Source: an uncultured Alteromonadaceae bacterium (GTDB lineage: Bacteria > Pseudomonadota > Gammaproteobacteria > Enterobacterales > Alteromonadaceae). From it: a stretch of 64,000 nt of DNA. Every line of letters begins with the position of its first letter. Position 1 is the stretch's first letter. The notes under the pieces are model-generated. The model did not search any database. It had not been told where the DNA came from and saw only the letters and a list, made by a program, of their open reading frames with translations. The DNA lies in contig CAJXMO010000005.1 of assembly GCA_913056495.1 (NCBI GenBank), positions 186,001-250,000 of the forward strand, written 5' to 3'. Positions 39,452 through 50,916 of the stretch are shown piece after piece. A program made the translations under genes and the position numbers.

Positions 39452-39901
39452 CTATAAATAACTTTGAACACTAGAAAGTGGGATACGTTTGCCAGCGAGG
39501 TAATCATCCAGACAAATTTTAACCATTGGGCTACGCATTTGATCCATTTTGTTTTCAATTTGCTCAAGGGTCAGCCAGTGTGCCGCAGTAATGTCATCAT
39601 CCTGAGGTTGGGGTTGTGGTAAGGCGTCCAGTTCCAGTTCAATTAAATAACAAAACCTCAGGTACTGAATATTTTTATGCTTAATTTCACTTTGATAAAT
39701 GCCGACCAGAGCTTGCGGTTCCAGACATAAACCGGTTTCTTCATACAATTCTCTTTTGGCTGCAGCCAATAATGTTTCATCTTTCTCAAGATGTCCGGCC
39801 GGTTGATTATAAACTTGCTTGCCGTCTTCGGTTTCTTCAACCAATAAAAAATATTCACCGCATTTAACGATGCAAGCCACGGTTGTGTTGGGTTTAAACA
39901 T
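39452..39901 (-). CDS. nudJ: Nudix hydrolase, NudJ type (phosphatase acting on nucleotides/HMP-PP)
   Basis: Nudix protein of 149 residues. The box GHLEKDETLLAAAKRELYEETGL is complete. The N-terminus MFKPNTTVACIV and the C-terminal LRSP-like QMRSPMVKICLDDYLAGKRIPL agree with E. coli NudJ (hydroxymethylpyrimidine pyrophosphate and nucleoside di/triphosphate hydrolase). Position between rluE and mnmA is the E. coli arrangement. AAGGA ribosome site. Confidence 0.92.
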   Translation of the reverse strand: MFKPNTTVACIVKCGEYFLLVEETEDGKQVYNQPAGHLEKDETLLAAAKRELYEETGLCLEPQALVGIYQSEIKHKNIQYLRFCYLIELELDALPQPQPQDDDITAAHWLTLEQIENKMDQMRSPMVKICLDDYLAGKRIPLSSVQSYL

Positions 39902-39952
39902 TCACTGTCCTTTTTATAGTTATGCTTATTAGATGTATGCTTTTTCGAATGA

Positions 39953-40684
39953 TTATTTTAACTGAATTTCGTTTACATTTATTTCGCGCCATTGACCCGG
40001 CTGTAATTCGCCAAGTCTAATATTGGCAATCTGATTTCGGATTAACCTGAGTGTCGGCAATCCGACATGTGCAGTCATTCTTCTAACCTGCCTGTTCTTT
40101 CCTTCAAACAAAGTAATTTCAAGCCAACTGGTTGGAATAGATTGTCGAGAACGTATCGGTGGATTACGCGGCCATAATCCTAAAGGCGCTTGTATTTTTT
40201 TAACCTTTGCCGGTTTGGTTAAGCCATCTTTTAGCCTGACACCTTGTTCTAATTGTTTTATTTGTTGAGCACTGGCGTCACCTTCAACCTGAACCCAATA
40301 GGTTTTACCTTGCTTTTTATCGGGGTTGGCCAGTTGGTGCTGCAATTGACCATTATTTGTCAAGATTAATAAACCCTCAGAATCTTTGTCCAGACGCCCC
40401 GCCGCATACACCTCTTTTATCTCAATAAAGTCTTTAAGCGTTTGCCGATTACTGTCATCAGTAAACTGAGTTAATACATTAAAGGGTTTATTAAAAACGA
40501 TAACCCGGGTTTGAACCGGCACTTTCTGATTAGCTTGTGTTCGACCAGATTGAGTGCGGGAGTGGTCGAATACCGGATTACGCTTTTTATGATTGGCAGG
40601 CTGTTTACCTGATTTAGGTTTTGCAGTCGATTTACCCCCAAGTTTAAAGGGTCTTGCTTTATTACCGGTTGGTTTAGCTGTCAC
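39953..40684 (-). CDS. rluE: 23S rRNA pseudouridine(2457) synthase
   Basis: RsuA/RluE-family pseudouridine synthase. The catalytic Asp is in [38 protein letters not shown] and [23 protein letters not shown] are further family blocks. A basic, low-complexity tail (~1-50, Lys/Pro/Asn rich) precedes the domain, and there is no S4 domain, as in RluE. Start is GTG at 40684. First gene of the run toward purB and divergent from icd, as in E. coli. Confidence 0.93.
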   Translation of the reverse strand: MTAKPTGNKARPFKLGGKSTAKPKSGKQPANHKKRNPVFDHSRTQSGRTQANQKVPVQTRVIVFNKPFNVLTQFTDDSNRQTLKDFIEIKEVYAAGRLDKDSEGLLILTNNGQLQHQLANPDKKQGKTYWVQVEGDASAQQIKQLEQGVRLKDGLTKPAKVKKIQAPLGLWPRNPPIRSRQSIPTSWLEITLFEGKNRQVRRMTAHVGLPTLRLIRNQIANIRLGELQPGQWREINVNEIQLK

Positions 40685-43592
<2,908 letters not shown>

Positions 43593-43615
43593 TTTGTTGA
43601 TTTAATATCGATTTT

Positions 43616-43645
43616 AAAAAGGAGGTCTTTGGACCTCCTTTTTTA
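43616..43645 (+). terminator. Terminator of icd
   Basis: AAAAAGGAGGTC and GACCTCCTTTTTT-like arms (GGAGGT/ACCTCC perfect) around five bases, ending in a T-run. Confidence 0.92.
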
Positions 43646-43809
43646 TTGTCCTTTTACTATTGTATCGCATGGTCAAATCAACCATTTAAGCCCACTAACA
43701 ACTACTATAAATATAAATTATTTTCTTTATATATCAATCAACTAAAGTTCACTCAACATACAAACCCACTTAAAATCAATAAAATAAAATCATTTACCTT
43801 TGTCATTTA

Positions 43810-43826
43810 TGCACGCATATGGTCAT
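43810..43826. promoter_or_regulatory. Candidate NtrC site upstream of the Amt fusion gene
   Basis: TGCACGCATATGGTCAT: the left half TGCAC is exact and the right half partial (GGT conserved), about 90 bases upstream of the sigma-54 promoter. Weaker than the site at nirC. Confidence 0.5.
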
Positions 43827-43914
43827 AAAGCACCATAATAAAAACGGATTTCCGACAATGCTCGTTTTTTTGCATAAATTTGCATTAAAATAGGCTCAAA
43901 AACGCCCAAAATTC

Positions 43915-43931
43915 TTGGCATAACACTTGCT
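43915..43931 (+). promoter_or_regulatory. Sigma-54 promoter of the Amt fusion gene
   Basis: TTGGCATAACACTTGCT fits TGGCAC-N5-TTGCW with one change (T for C in the -24 element) and exact spacing. Transcription would start near 43942, 26 bases before the ATG, which has a GGGAG ribosome site. Confidence 0.85.
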
Positions 43932-43967
43932 AACTTTCAGTCAGTTATTAAATCAAGGGAGATACTA

Positions 43968-46900
43968 ATGACGATTGATATCCTTTGGGTGCTATTCTGC
44001 TCTGTGCTCGTACTTATCATGCAAGGCGGCTTTCTTTTTCTTGAATCAGGTCTGACCCGGAAAAAAAATGCAATTAATGTGGCCTTAAAAAATGCAGCTG
44101 ACTTTGCCCTGACCTTTCTGATATGGTGGTTGATCAGTTTTGGTATTATGTTCGGTGCCAGTTATCAAGGTGTAGTCGGTACAGACAGCTTTATGTTTGA
44201 AGTCAGCAGACAAAACCCTTTCAACGCTACCTTCTTTATTTTTCAGGCCATGTTTTGTGCCACAGCAGCAACTATAATTTCCGGTGCGATAGCGGAACGC
44301 ACAAAATACCTTGGTTACAAACTCATTACTTTGGTTGTTGTCTCACTGATTTACCCCGTGTTCGGTCATTGGACATGGGGCGGGCTAAACGAAACCCGTC
44401 CTGGCTATTTAGCGGAAAGTGGATTTGTTGATTTTGCAGGATCCACGGTTGTTCATAGCGTTGGGGGCTGGGTGGCACTTGCTGCTATCATTATTATCGG
44501 TCCCAGATTAGGTCGCTTTACCTCGAATAAACCTTCATCCATTCCATTTAGTAATTTGCCATCAGCTATGTTGGGGGTGGTTCTGTTTATTGTTGGTTGG
44601 GTTGGATTTAATGCTGGCAGTACACTGGCCTTCACAGCCGATATTCCGCTAATCATAATAAATACTTTGCTCGCAGCCTGCGCTGGTGGTATGGGGGCTT
44701 ATCTAATCAATCTAGTAAAACCCTCGGCCTACCTTGAAAAAAGTATTGTCATGTTAAACGGTATTTTAGCTGGCTTGGTTGCAATTACAGCTTCTTGCCA
44801 CGCGGTCAATCAGTTAGAGGCAATCCTAATTGGATTTATCGGTAGTTTGGCGATGCTATCAGGTAGTGCACTTCTCGCAAAATTTAAGTTAGATGACGCT
44901 ATATCTGCAATCCCGGTTCATTTATGCGCTGGCATCTGGGGGACTCTGGCTGTCGCTCTATTTGGGGATTTGTCAATTTTAGGTACAGGATTAACGCGCG
45001 GTGAGCAGTTTATCGCCCAGTTTGAAGGCATATTAACCTGCGCTTTATGGTCGTTTACTGTCGCCTTTTTATTACTGAGTTTAATTAACCGATTTTATCC
45101 GCTTAGAGTCAGTGGTCAGGATGAACAAACCGGGTTAAATATTGCTGAACACAATGCAAAAACGGATTTACATGACTTTTTAGTCAATATCAAAAAACAG
45201 GAAACGGATTTATCTCACCGGGTACCGGTTGAACCCTATACTGAAGTTGGTTTGATAGCAGACAGATATAATCAACTCATGGATGTCATTGAACAAACGT
45301 CAGCTAAAACACAAAGCATCGTCAGAGATATTCAGGCCGGTGTGGTGACATTAGATGGCGCTCATAAAATTGTTGGTATGAACCCAGCTGCTGAAGCCAT
45401 TTTCAGCATTAAAGAATCCAATGCTATTGGCTATAAAATTTCAGATATTTTTTCGATTGCTCTGGTGACTGAGCTGACTAATGGTAATGAAATTCCGTTT
45501 ATAGGCGATTGCGGGCAAATATTTAATAAACCCGGTCATCTGAGGCTGCAAGGCTCCCCCTATCAGCATCATACCACTAAATATCTAGATATAGTGATTA
45601 CCCAAAGCAGTCATGCAGTTATTGAGCTGACCTGCTTAATCAATGATATGACTGAATACAAAGCAATAGAAACCGCGCTCCATGCAGAAAAAGAGCAAAT
45701 GCATAAAACTCTGGATTCAATCGGTGATGGTGTGATTACGACAACTGCGAGCGGCAATATCGTTTATATGAATCCAATTGCAGAATCACTGATTGGCTGG
45801 CCGTTAGAAAAAGCAAAAAACAAAAAGATTTATCAAGTATTTGCAGTTGTGGATTCACCGGATCAAAGACCGGGTGACTCCATTATTCGCTCTGTCGTTG
45901 AACATAAACAGACTCATGTAACCAACAAACCCAGATTATTATATTGCCGTGACGGTAGCGTAAGAGCGATTAGACACACGATTGCGCCTATGATGGATTT
46001 AGAAGAAAACGTCACTGGTACGGTTGTCGTTTTTCAGGATGTCACTCAGGCTCAAGTTATCCAGCGTCAGCTCACTCATCAGGCAAGACACGATGGCTTA
46101 ACCGGTTTAATTAACCGCAATGAATTTGATAATCAGTTATCCGATCTGGTTGATAATAATCTTCGTGCAGATGAATCGCATGTCTTGTTATATATCGATT
46201 TAGATCGCTTTAAGATTGTAAACGATCTATGTGGACATCAGGCCGGTGATGAACTCTTGCGTCAGGTTGCCCGCCAGATGAAACAAAAAATCAGAAATAC
46301 TGACTTAATGGCCCGGCTTGGCGGTGATGAATTTGCAGCCATTTTGTATCAGTGTAGTTTAGAAAAAGGTAAAAAAGTGGCCGAAAGCATCCGCGACAGA
46401 ATTGAATCATTTCGTTTTAGTTGGGATGGAAAAGAATTCAGTGTGACTACGAGCATAGGTGTCATCCCGATAGATCAATTCACCAGTAGCGTACAAGATG
46501 TCATTCAATTGGCAGATGCCGCTTGTTATGCATCTAAAGATCTGGGTCGTAATAATGTTTACTTGTATCAACCAGATGATAAAGAAATCAATGCCCGAAA
46601 AAGCCAGGTTAAATGGGTTAGCTGTATTAATAATGCGTTAGAAGCGGATCGTTTTAAATTATATTTTCAACGTATTGCACCGGTAGACAGTCAGGATACA
46701 GGGTTAAAGTTTGAGGTGTTAATCCGGCTCGAAAAAGACGGTCAAGTTTATATGCCAGGTGCATTTATTCCAACAGCTGAACGTTATAACCTGATGCATT
46801 CTATCGATAAATGGGTGATTAAGAATACCTTTAAGTGGCTGGCTGAACATAAAGATGAACTGCCACAACAAACCACTTGTGCAATTAATTTATCCGGGGA

Positions 46901-47387
46901 GTCTGTCAACAAACCCGAGCTAAAAAGCTTTATTATGGCGATGTTAGATGAATATCAGATAGATGGCGGTAAAATTGTTTTTGAAATTACCGAAACGATT
47001 GCGATCGCTAATTTACAAAAAGCCAGTGATGTAATGCAACAGCTTAGAAAAGTCGGCATTCGCTTTGCGCTTGATGACTTTGGCAGTGGCTTATCTTCGT
47101 TTGGCTATTTGAAAAATCTGCCAATTGATTATTTAAAAATTGATGGCGCTTTTGTCAAAGAAATCAATACAAATAAGTTTGATCAGGCCATGGTAGAGGC
47201 CATAAATAATATCGGTCATACCATGCAGTTAAAAACGATCGTAGAATATGTTTCTAATGCAGAGATTAAAACAACACTCGAATCTATTCAGGTCGATTAC
47301 CTGCAAGGCTTTTATATCCATAAACCCAGCCCGATAGACAATCTACTCACGCCTACCGCCAGTGCCAGCATTCAACTAGTCAGCTAA
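43968..47387 (+). CDS. Ammonium transporter domain fused to PAS-PAS-GGDEF-EAL (c-di-GMP signalling)
   Basis: Membrane sensor of 1139 residues. Residues 1-~380 form a full Amt/Rh channel of about eleven helices: twin histidines in STVVHSVGGW and IPVHLCAGIWG, the ammonium-site Asp in VDFAGST, and GHWTWGG and GFNAGS as in AmtB, so conduction seems possible. A HAMP-like linker (~395-450, DLSHRVPVEPYTEVGLIADRYNQLM), PAS 1 (~451-565) and PAS 2 (~579-700) follow. GGDEF (~707-870) has an intact ARLGGDEFA and an upstream RNTD inhibitory site; EAL (~881-1125) has EVL for EAL but keeps NLS, FEITET, LDDFGSG, KID and YLQGF. Both activities are plausible. Ks-Amt5, an Amt-histidine kinase, is a described parallel. 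Sigma-54 promoter upstream; no glnK beside it. Confidence 0.92.
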   Translation: MTIDILWVLFCSVLVLIMQGGFLFLESGLTRKKNAINVALKNAADFALTFLIWWLISFGIMFGASYQGVVGTDSFMFEVSRQNPFNATFFIFQAMFCATAATIISGAIAERTKYLGYKLITLVVVSLIYPVFGHWTWGGLNETRPGYLAESGFVDFAGSTVVHSVGGWVALAAIIIIGPRLGRFTSNKPSSIPFSNLPSAMLGVVLFIVGWVGFNAGSTLAFTADIPLIIINTLLAACAGGMGAYLINLVKPSAYLEKSIVMLNGILAGLVAITASCHAVNQLEAILIGFIGSLAMLSGSALLAKFKLDDAISAIPVHLCAGIWGTLAVALFGDLSILGTGLTRGEQFIAQFEGILTCALWSFTVAFLLLSLINRFYPLRVSGQDEQTGLNIAEHNAKTDLHDFLVNIKKQETDLSHRVPVEPYTEVGLIADRYNQLMDVIEQTSAKTQSIVRDIQAGVVTLDGAHKIVGMNPAAEAIFSIKESNAIGYKISDIFSIALVTELTNGNEIPFIGDCGQIFNKPGHLRLQGSPYQHHTTKYLDIVITQSSHAVIELTCLINDMTEYKAIETALHAEKEQMHKTLDSIGDGVITTTASGNIVYMNPIAESLIGWPLEKAKNKKIYQVFAVVDSPDQRPGDSIIRSVVEHKQTHVTNKPRLLYCRDGSVRAIRHTIAPMMDLEENVTGTVVVFQDVTQAQVIQRQLTHQARHDGLTGLINRNEFDNQLSDLVDNNLRADESHVLLYIDLDRFKIVNDLCGHQAGDELLRQVARQMKQKIRNTDLMARLGGDEFAAILYQCSLEKGKKVAESIRDRIESFRFSWDGKEFSVTTSIGVIPIDQFTSSVQDVIQLADAACYASKDLGRNNVYLYQPDDKEINARKSQVKWVSCINNALEADRFKLYFQRIAPVDSQDTGLKFEVLIRLEKDGQVYMPGAFIPTAERYNLMHSIDKWVIKNTFKWLAEHKDELPQQTTCAINLSGESVNKPELKSFIMAMLDEYQIDGGKIVFEITETIAIANLQKASDVMQQLRKVGIRFALDDFGSGLSSFGYLKNLPIDYLKIDGAFVKEINTNKFDQAMVEAINNIGHTMQLKTIVEYVSNAEIKTTLESIQVDYLQGFYIHKPSPIDNLLTPTASASIQLVS

Positions 47388-47400
47388 GTCGTCATTAACA

Positions 47401-47439
47401 GAGCATTCGCTAAATGCATAAAAGCTTTAGCGTTTGCTC
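47401..47439 (+). terminator. Hairpin behind the Amt fusion gene
   Basis: GAGCA-tt-CGCTAAA pairs with TTTAGCG-tt-TGCTC around eleven bases, 13 bases after the stop. There is no T-run, so termination strength is uncertain. Confidence 0.5.
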
Positions 47440-47458
47440 ATTCACCTTTTCTTATTAG

Positions 47459-47515
47459 CCTCAGTTGCGTATAAAAATAGACTCGTTGGGCAATTCTGAT
47501 TATGTGCAGCTGAGG
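47459..47515. repeat. Dispersed hairpin repeat, copy 2
   Basis: CCTCAGTTGCGTATAA and TTATGTGCAGCTGAGG form a 16-pair RNA stem with three G-U wobbles around a 25-base loop containing GACTCGTTGGGCAATT. It is related to the copy at 27928-27976, where the loop core differs at few positions. Confidence 0.7.
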
Positions 47516-47696
47516 TTTATCAATAAAACGACTTGGCAGTAGATGGGCGCAGCTTTTTTACATAGTTCAGGATATCACTTTCAATTCTTAAATTTTGATA
47601 ATGACACGGCTTTAAATTTTGTTTATCAATTTGATTGAGTTTTTAATTGAGGCAGGTATTTTAGCAAGCGGCGAGTAAAACCTTGAAAAGGATGAA

Positions 47697-47733
47697 AATA
47701 AACCCGGATAAAATTTGCTAATCCGGGTTTATA
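47697..47733 (-). terminator. Terminator of sohB
   Basis: AAACCCGGAT and ATCCGGGTTT pair perfectly around eleven bases; on the minus strand TTTATTTTC follows. It lies 23 bases past the sohB stop. Confidence 0.8.
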
Positions 47734-47755
47734 TCAGAGATATAATACAACAGAA

Positions 47756-48820
47756 TTACCTGAATTTAAGTTCAGAAATTTTGTTATAAATTGCCATAAA
47801 GAATCGTTCAAATGTCGCCGAAGCGGCAAAAGGTAACTTTTCCATCACCCCTTTTTGCGTTTTATATTTAAACTGAATCACTTCGTGATCGGCAATTTGC
47901 TCTATCACATAATCATCGCTCGTTTTAAGTTCATCCACTAAACCCAATGATAGTGCTTGTGACCCCATCCAGTGTTCGCCGGTTGCTACTTTTTCAACGT
48001 TGAGTTCATCTCTGAATTCACTGATATGAGCCACAAACAAATGGTGGATCTCTTCCAGTTCTGATTTAAATTTTTCACGTGCTTTATCAGTATTTTCTCC
48101 GAACATGGTCAAAGTTCGTTTAAATTCCCCAGCCGTAATCTGTTCAAATTCAATATCGTTTTTCTTCAAAATTTTATTAAAGTTCGGTAATTGAGCAATC
48201 ACCCCAATTGAACCAATAATCGCAAAAGGTGCACATACAATTTTGTCGGCAACACAAGCCATCATATATCCACCGCTCGCTGCAACTTTATCAATTGCAA
48301 TCGTCAGCGGGATATTTTTCGCTTTAATTCTGGCTAACTGTGAGGCTGCTAACCCATAGCCGTGCACTACGCCACCGCCACTTTCAAGACGAACCAGTAC
48401 CTCATCCTGAGCGGATGCAATTGCTAATACTGCTGTAACTTCTTCACGCAGTGAATCTACTTCGTGAGCATCCACACTGCCTTTAAAATCAATGACAAAC
48501 ACCCGCTTGGCTGTGTTTTCCTGTTGGTTTTCAACACCCTCTGATTTTTTGGCTTTTTGTTTAGCTTCTTTAGCTTTCGCCTTAGCTTCAGCCTTTTCTT
48601 GTTTTTGCTTTTGTTTTAAAGCTTCTTTATCTAGCAATTCACCTTCAATAGCGGATTTAGTTTGCCGGTAGCTTTCACTCAGGTTATTAATTTCCAATTC
48701 GCCTTTTTTACCTGATTTACCTTTTTTTGCATTTGCTGCAACTGCAACAATTACAACAAAAGCCATGACAAATGTGATTGTTTTTGCCAAAAACAATCCA
48801 TATTCATACAAAAATTCCAT
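47756..48820 (-). CDS. sohB: Inner-membrane serine protease SohB
   Basis: Signal-peptide-peptidase-A-like protease of 354 residues anchored in the inner membrane with a periplasmic S49 domain. An N-terminal helix (~10-30) is followed by a very Lys/Glu/Ala/Gln-rich segment (KQKQKQEKAEAKAKAK), then the protease domain: nucleophile in KVAASGGYMMAC and general-base Lys in AGEFKRTL, with ESGGGVVHGYG before them. The ATG at 48820 has AGAGAG before it; the frame is open to 48868 but that extension has no family support. A single gene with its own terminator. Confidence 0.92.
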   Translation of the reverse strand: MEFLYEYGLFLAKTITFVMAFVVIVAVAANAKKGKSGKKGELEINNLSESYRQTKSAIEGELLDKEALKQKQKQEKAEAKAKAKEAKQKAKKSEGVENQQENTAKRVFVIDFKGSVDAHEVDSLREEVTAVLAIASAQDEVLVRLESGGGVVHGYGLAASQLARIKAKNIPLTIAIDKVAASGGYMMACVADKIVCAPFAIIGSIGVIAQLPNFNKILKKNDIEFEQITAGEFKRTLTMFGENTDKAREKFKSELEEIHHLFVAHISEFRDELNVEKVATGEHWMGSQALSLGLVDELKTSDDYVIEQIADHEVIQFKYKTQKGVMEKLPFAASATFERFFMAIYNKISELKFR

Positions 48821-50047
48821 CCGAGCTCTCTTTTTAACTGTGTTAACCGATTGTGCAAAGCTTATCATAGTTAAATATGGTGGGTTAAGCCCAATTATTC
48901 AATAGTTCGGTGCAAGCTCGGAATAAACAGGATTTATTTCTGTATTTACATCCCCTAAAACACGGCTTAATCTCGATTGATCAAAAAATAACACCAACTA
49001 ATTTACCTTTTATTTCAACACCTTAAATTAAAACTTTAGAGAAACTAACAGGGATATCCACAAACTAAGTGGATAAAGTAAATTATCAAGTTTAAAGGCA
49101 TTTAAACTAGTCGTTTTTTTAATCTAAACTGACGATAACTGGTTAATCAACACCCTGATTAAAATATAGCTAATTTGCATACCAAATTTTAAGCCGTAAA
49201 CCAGTACATTTCACTGGATATAAAAACAGAAAAGCTTGCTGTGCACAAGCTAAAAAGCTAAAGCGATCATTTTTTGATCTAATATTTACAATTTACATTT
49301 CAACAACTTAAGACTTACCCACCTAGTCATTCACATACTTATCTACAGTTTTTGTGGATTAATCACAAAATAGATAAAAACACATAACTTTAATACGGGT
49401 TGCTTATAAAAAATACAAATAATGAGTTGATTCATAAAAGTTACTCACAGACAATTTGAATATCTAAGTTAAAATATGAACAGTTTTGATATAAATTTCA
49501 CTTATCTGTTAGTTTATTCACAGGCATTTTGAATAAACCCTTATTTTACAGGTTTTAATAAATCTACCCGATTAACATCCGGGTTTGGATAGTTTTAGAA
49601 AAAGTTAATTTTTAACTAAATTATCCACTTATTAACAGCGTGTGGATAACTTATCCGGGTTAATAAACAATATGAGTTAATTTAAATTCGTTTTTTTGAT
49701 TAACGTACTGAATATACAAGCCGGGATGACACAAAATTGCGCTTACAGTGAGTAAAAAGATCAACTAGGTTAAAAAATAAACAATAATATTATCTATTAA
49801 AATCAATTAGATAACTGATACTCACTGGTTATTCAACAGACTTATCTACAGTTTTTGTGGACTAGTATAAAAACACGCATCCAACGCCTGATATTCCAAT
49901 GTTAATAAAATTAATCAATTAAAATCAAACCAGAATGTCCATGTTTATCTATAACTTGTACACAATTAGTCTGTTTATTGCAGGTTCACAAACAGACGTA
50001 TTTTATATAAAATAATCCGTTCAATTTATTATTAATAATGAGCGTTT
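48821..50047. other. 1.2-kb gene-free AT-rich region
   Basis: The longest non-coding stretch in the window. Its right two thirds contain the DnaA-box-like cluster listed separately. Near 49264-49287 two GATC sites flank a T-run, the second in GATCTAATATTTA, which resembles the E. coli oriC 13-mers. No ORF, tRNA or other RNA gene is apparent; no dnaA, mnmG or rpmH is near. Confidence 0.7.
49054..49864. other. Cluster of DnaA-box-like sites in four converging pairs (origin-like or DnaA-titration-like)
   Basis: Four converging pairs of TTATCCACA-type 9-mers: 49054/49068 (ATATCCACA, AGTGGATAA), 49339/49353 (TTATCTACA, TGTGGATTA), 49621/49641 (TTATCCACT, TGTGGATAA) and 49842/49856 (TTATCTACA, TGTGGACTA). 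Gaps within pairs are 5, 5, 11 and 5 bases; pair centres are about 285, 285 and 218 bases apart. Single sites lie at 49327 (TCATTCACA), 49441 (TTACTCACA) and 49514 (TTATTCACA, exact consensus). The second and fourth pairs share a 25-bp sequence with one difference. DnaA binding is inferred from the consensus. Confidence 0.65.
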
Positions 50048-50539
50048 GTGCAACAGGATTCGATACCAAATCAAAGAGCGGGATTTGAACTGGACGTATT
50101 ATCCCCCTGTAATGCCAAACTGACTCCATTGAATACTCATTGCAATCCGATGATACAAGATGGTCTCTTGGGTCAGGGCGTCTGTTTTTATCCACTCAGC
50201 AGTCAAATTTTAAGCCCGGTTCAGGGTAAAATTATCCACTTACCGGCAACTTGTGATCAAATCAGAATTCAACATCAAAGTGGACTCTTAATCCATCTGG
50301 AATTTGGCATTGATACGCGCCAACTGATGGGAAAGAGTTTTATCCGTTATAAAGCTGAAGGTGATCAGGTCACGCCGGGAGACCTGTTATTTGACTATAA
50401 CTTACCTATGCTCAATGCCGAATTAACCTCAACCCAATCATTTATCGGTATTGCGAATCTAATTGAAAAATTTGATTTTATCCCCTATTACCACAGAGTG
50501 AAGGCAAAAACTGACACAGCCTTTACTGTCAGACAATAA
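50048..50539 (+). CDS. EIIA-Glc-like protein lacking the active-site histidines
   Basis: Protein of 163 residues with the PTS EIIA-glucose (Crr) fold: ILSPVQGKIIHLP corresponds to the VAPVDGTIG region, and FGIDTRQLMGKSF to FGIDTVELKGEGF, then EGDQVTPGDLLFDYNLPML. In Crr the phosphorylated His90 stands directly before FGIDT and His75 fifteen residues earlier; gapless alignment puts Glu85 and Asp70 there. Phosphotransfer seems unlikely; a regulatory role is possible but unproven. Start is GTG at 50048, needed to include the first domain strand (ELDVLSPCNAKL); the ribosome site is weak. It is followed after 11 bases by the ArsC-like gene. Confidence 0.78.
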   Translation: MQQDSIPNQRAGFELDVLSPCNAKLTPLNTHCNPMIQDGLLGQGVCFYPLSSQILSPVQGKIIHLPATCDQIRIQHQSGLLIHLEFGIDTRQLMGKSFIRYKAEGDQVTPGDLLFDYNLPMLNAELTSTQSFIGIANLIEKFDFIPYYHRVKAKTDTAFTVRQ

Positions 50540-50550
50540 AAGGTTTTAAC

Positions 50551-50898
50551 ATGATTACTTTATATGGCATCAAAAACTGCGATACAGTTAAAAAAGCGAG
50601 AAAATGGCTCACAGATCATAATGTGGAACATCAATTTCATGATTTCAGGCAAGATGGTTTAACTCAGGATAAAATTGAAAGCTGGCTGAGTCAGCTCGAC
50701 TGGACCAAAGTTTTAAATAAACGCAGCACTAGCTATCGCCAATTAACAGATGATGTCAAAGAAAACATTAACCGGGATAACCTTGCTACTTTATTAGCTG
50801 AGCATCCAACTTTAATTAAGCGTCCTGTTGTTGAAACGCAAAATCAAGTCTTAATTGGCTTTAATGATAAACAATGGCAATCTGAAATTGCTGAATAA
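50551..50898 (+). CDS. yffB: ArsC/Spx-family reductase, YffB type
   Basis: Thioredoxin-fold protein of 115 residues of the ArsC-like family. GIKNCDTVKKARKWL holds the single N-terminal Cys, and LIKRPVVETQNQVLIGF is the conserved RPV loop. E. coli YffB is a glutathione-dependent relative of unclear substrate; arsenate reduction is not implied. It directly precedes dapE (19 bases), as in E. coli. Confidence 0.88.
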   Translation: MITLYGIKNCDTVKKARKWLTDHNVEHQFHDFRQDGLTQDKIESWLSQLDWTKVLNKRSTSYRQLTDDVKENINRDNLATLLAEHPTLIKRPVVETQNQVLIGFNDKQWQSEIAE

Positions 50899-50916
50899 AT
50901 CTTAAGTGAGAAAGTG

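Larger units (their letters stand above)
43646..43967. other. Promoter region of the Amt fusion gene
   Basis: AT-rich. Apart from the sigma-54 promoter and the candidate NtrC site listed separately, I see no gene; the short open frame at 43646-43828 has no ribosome site. Confidence 0.55.
47388..47696. other. Spacer between the Amt fusion gene and sohB
   Basis: Holds the hairpin at 47401-47439 and copy 2 of the dispersed repeat (47459-47515). The remaining sequence up to the sohB terminator shows no gene. Confidence 0.55.

Noticed and set aside
43646..43828. Plus-strand 60-codon open frame after the icd terminator
   Set aside because: Low-complexity AT-rich translation, no ribosome site, sits in the promoter region of the Amt fusion gene.
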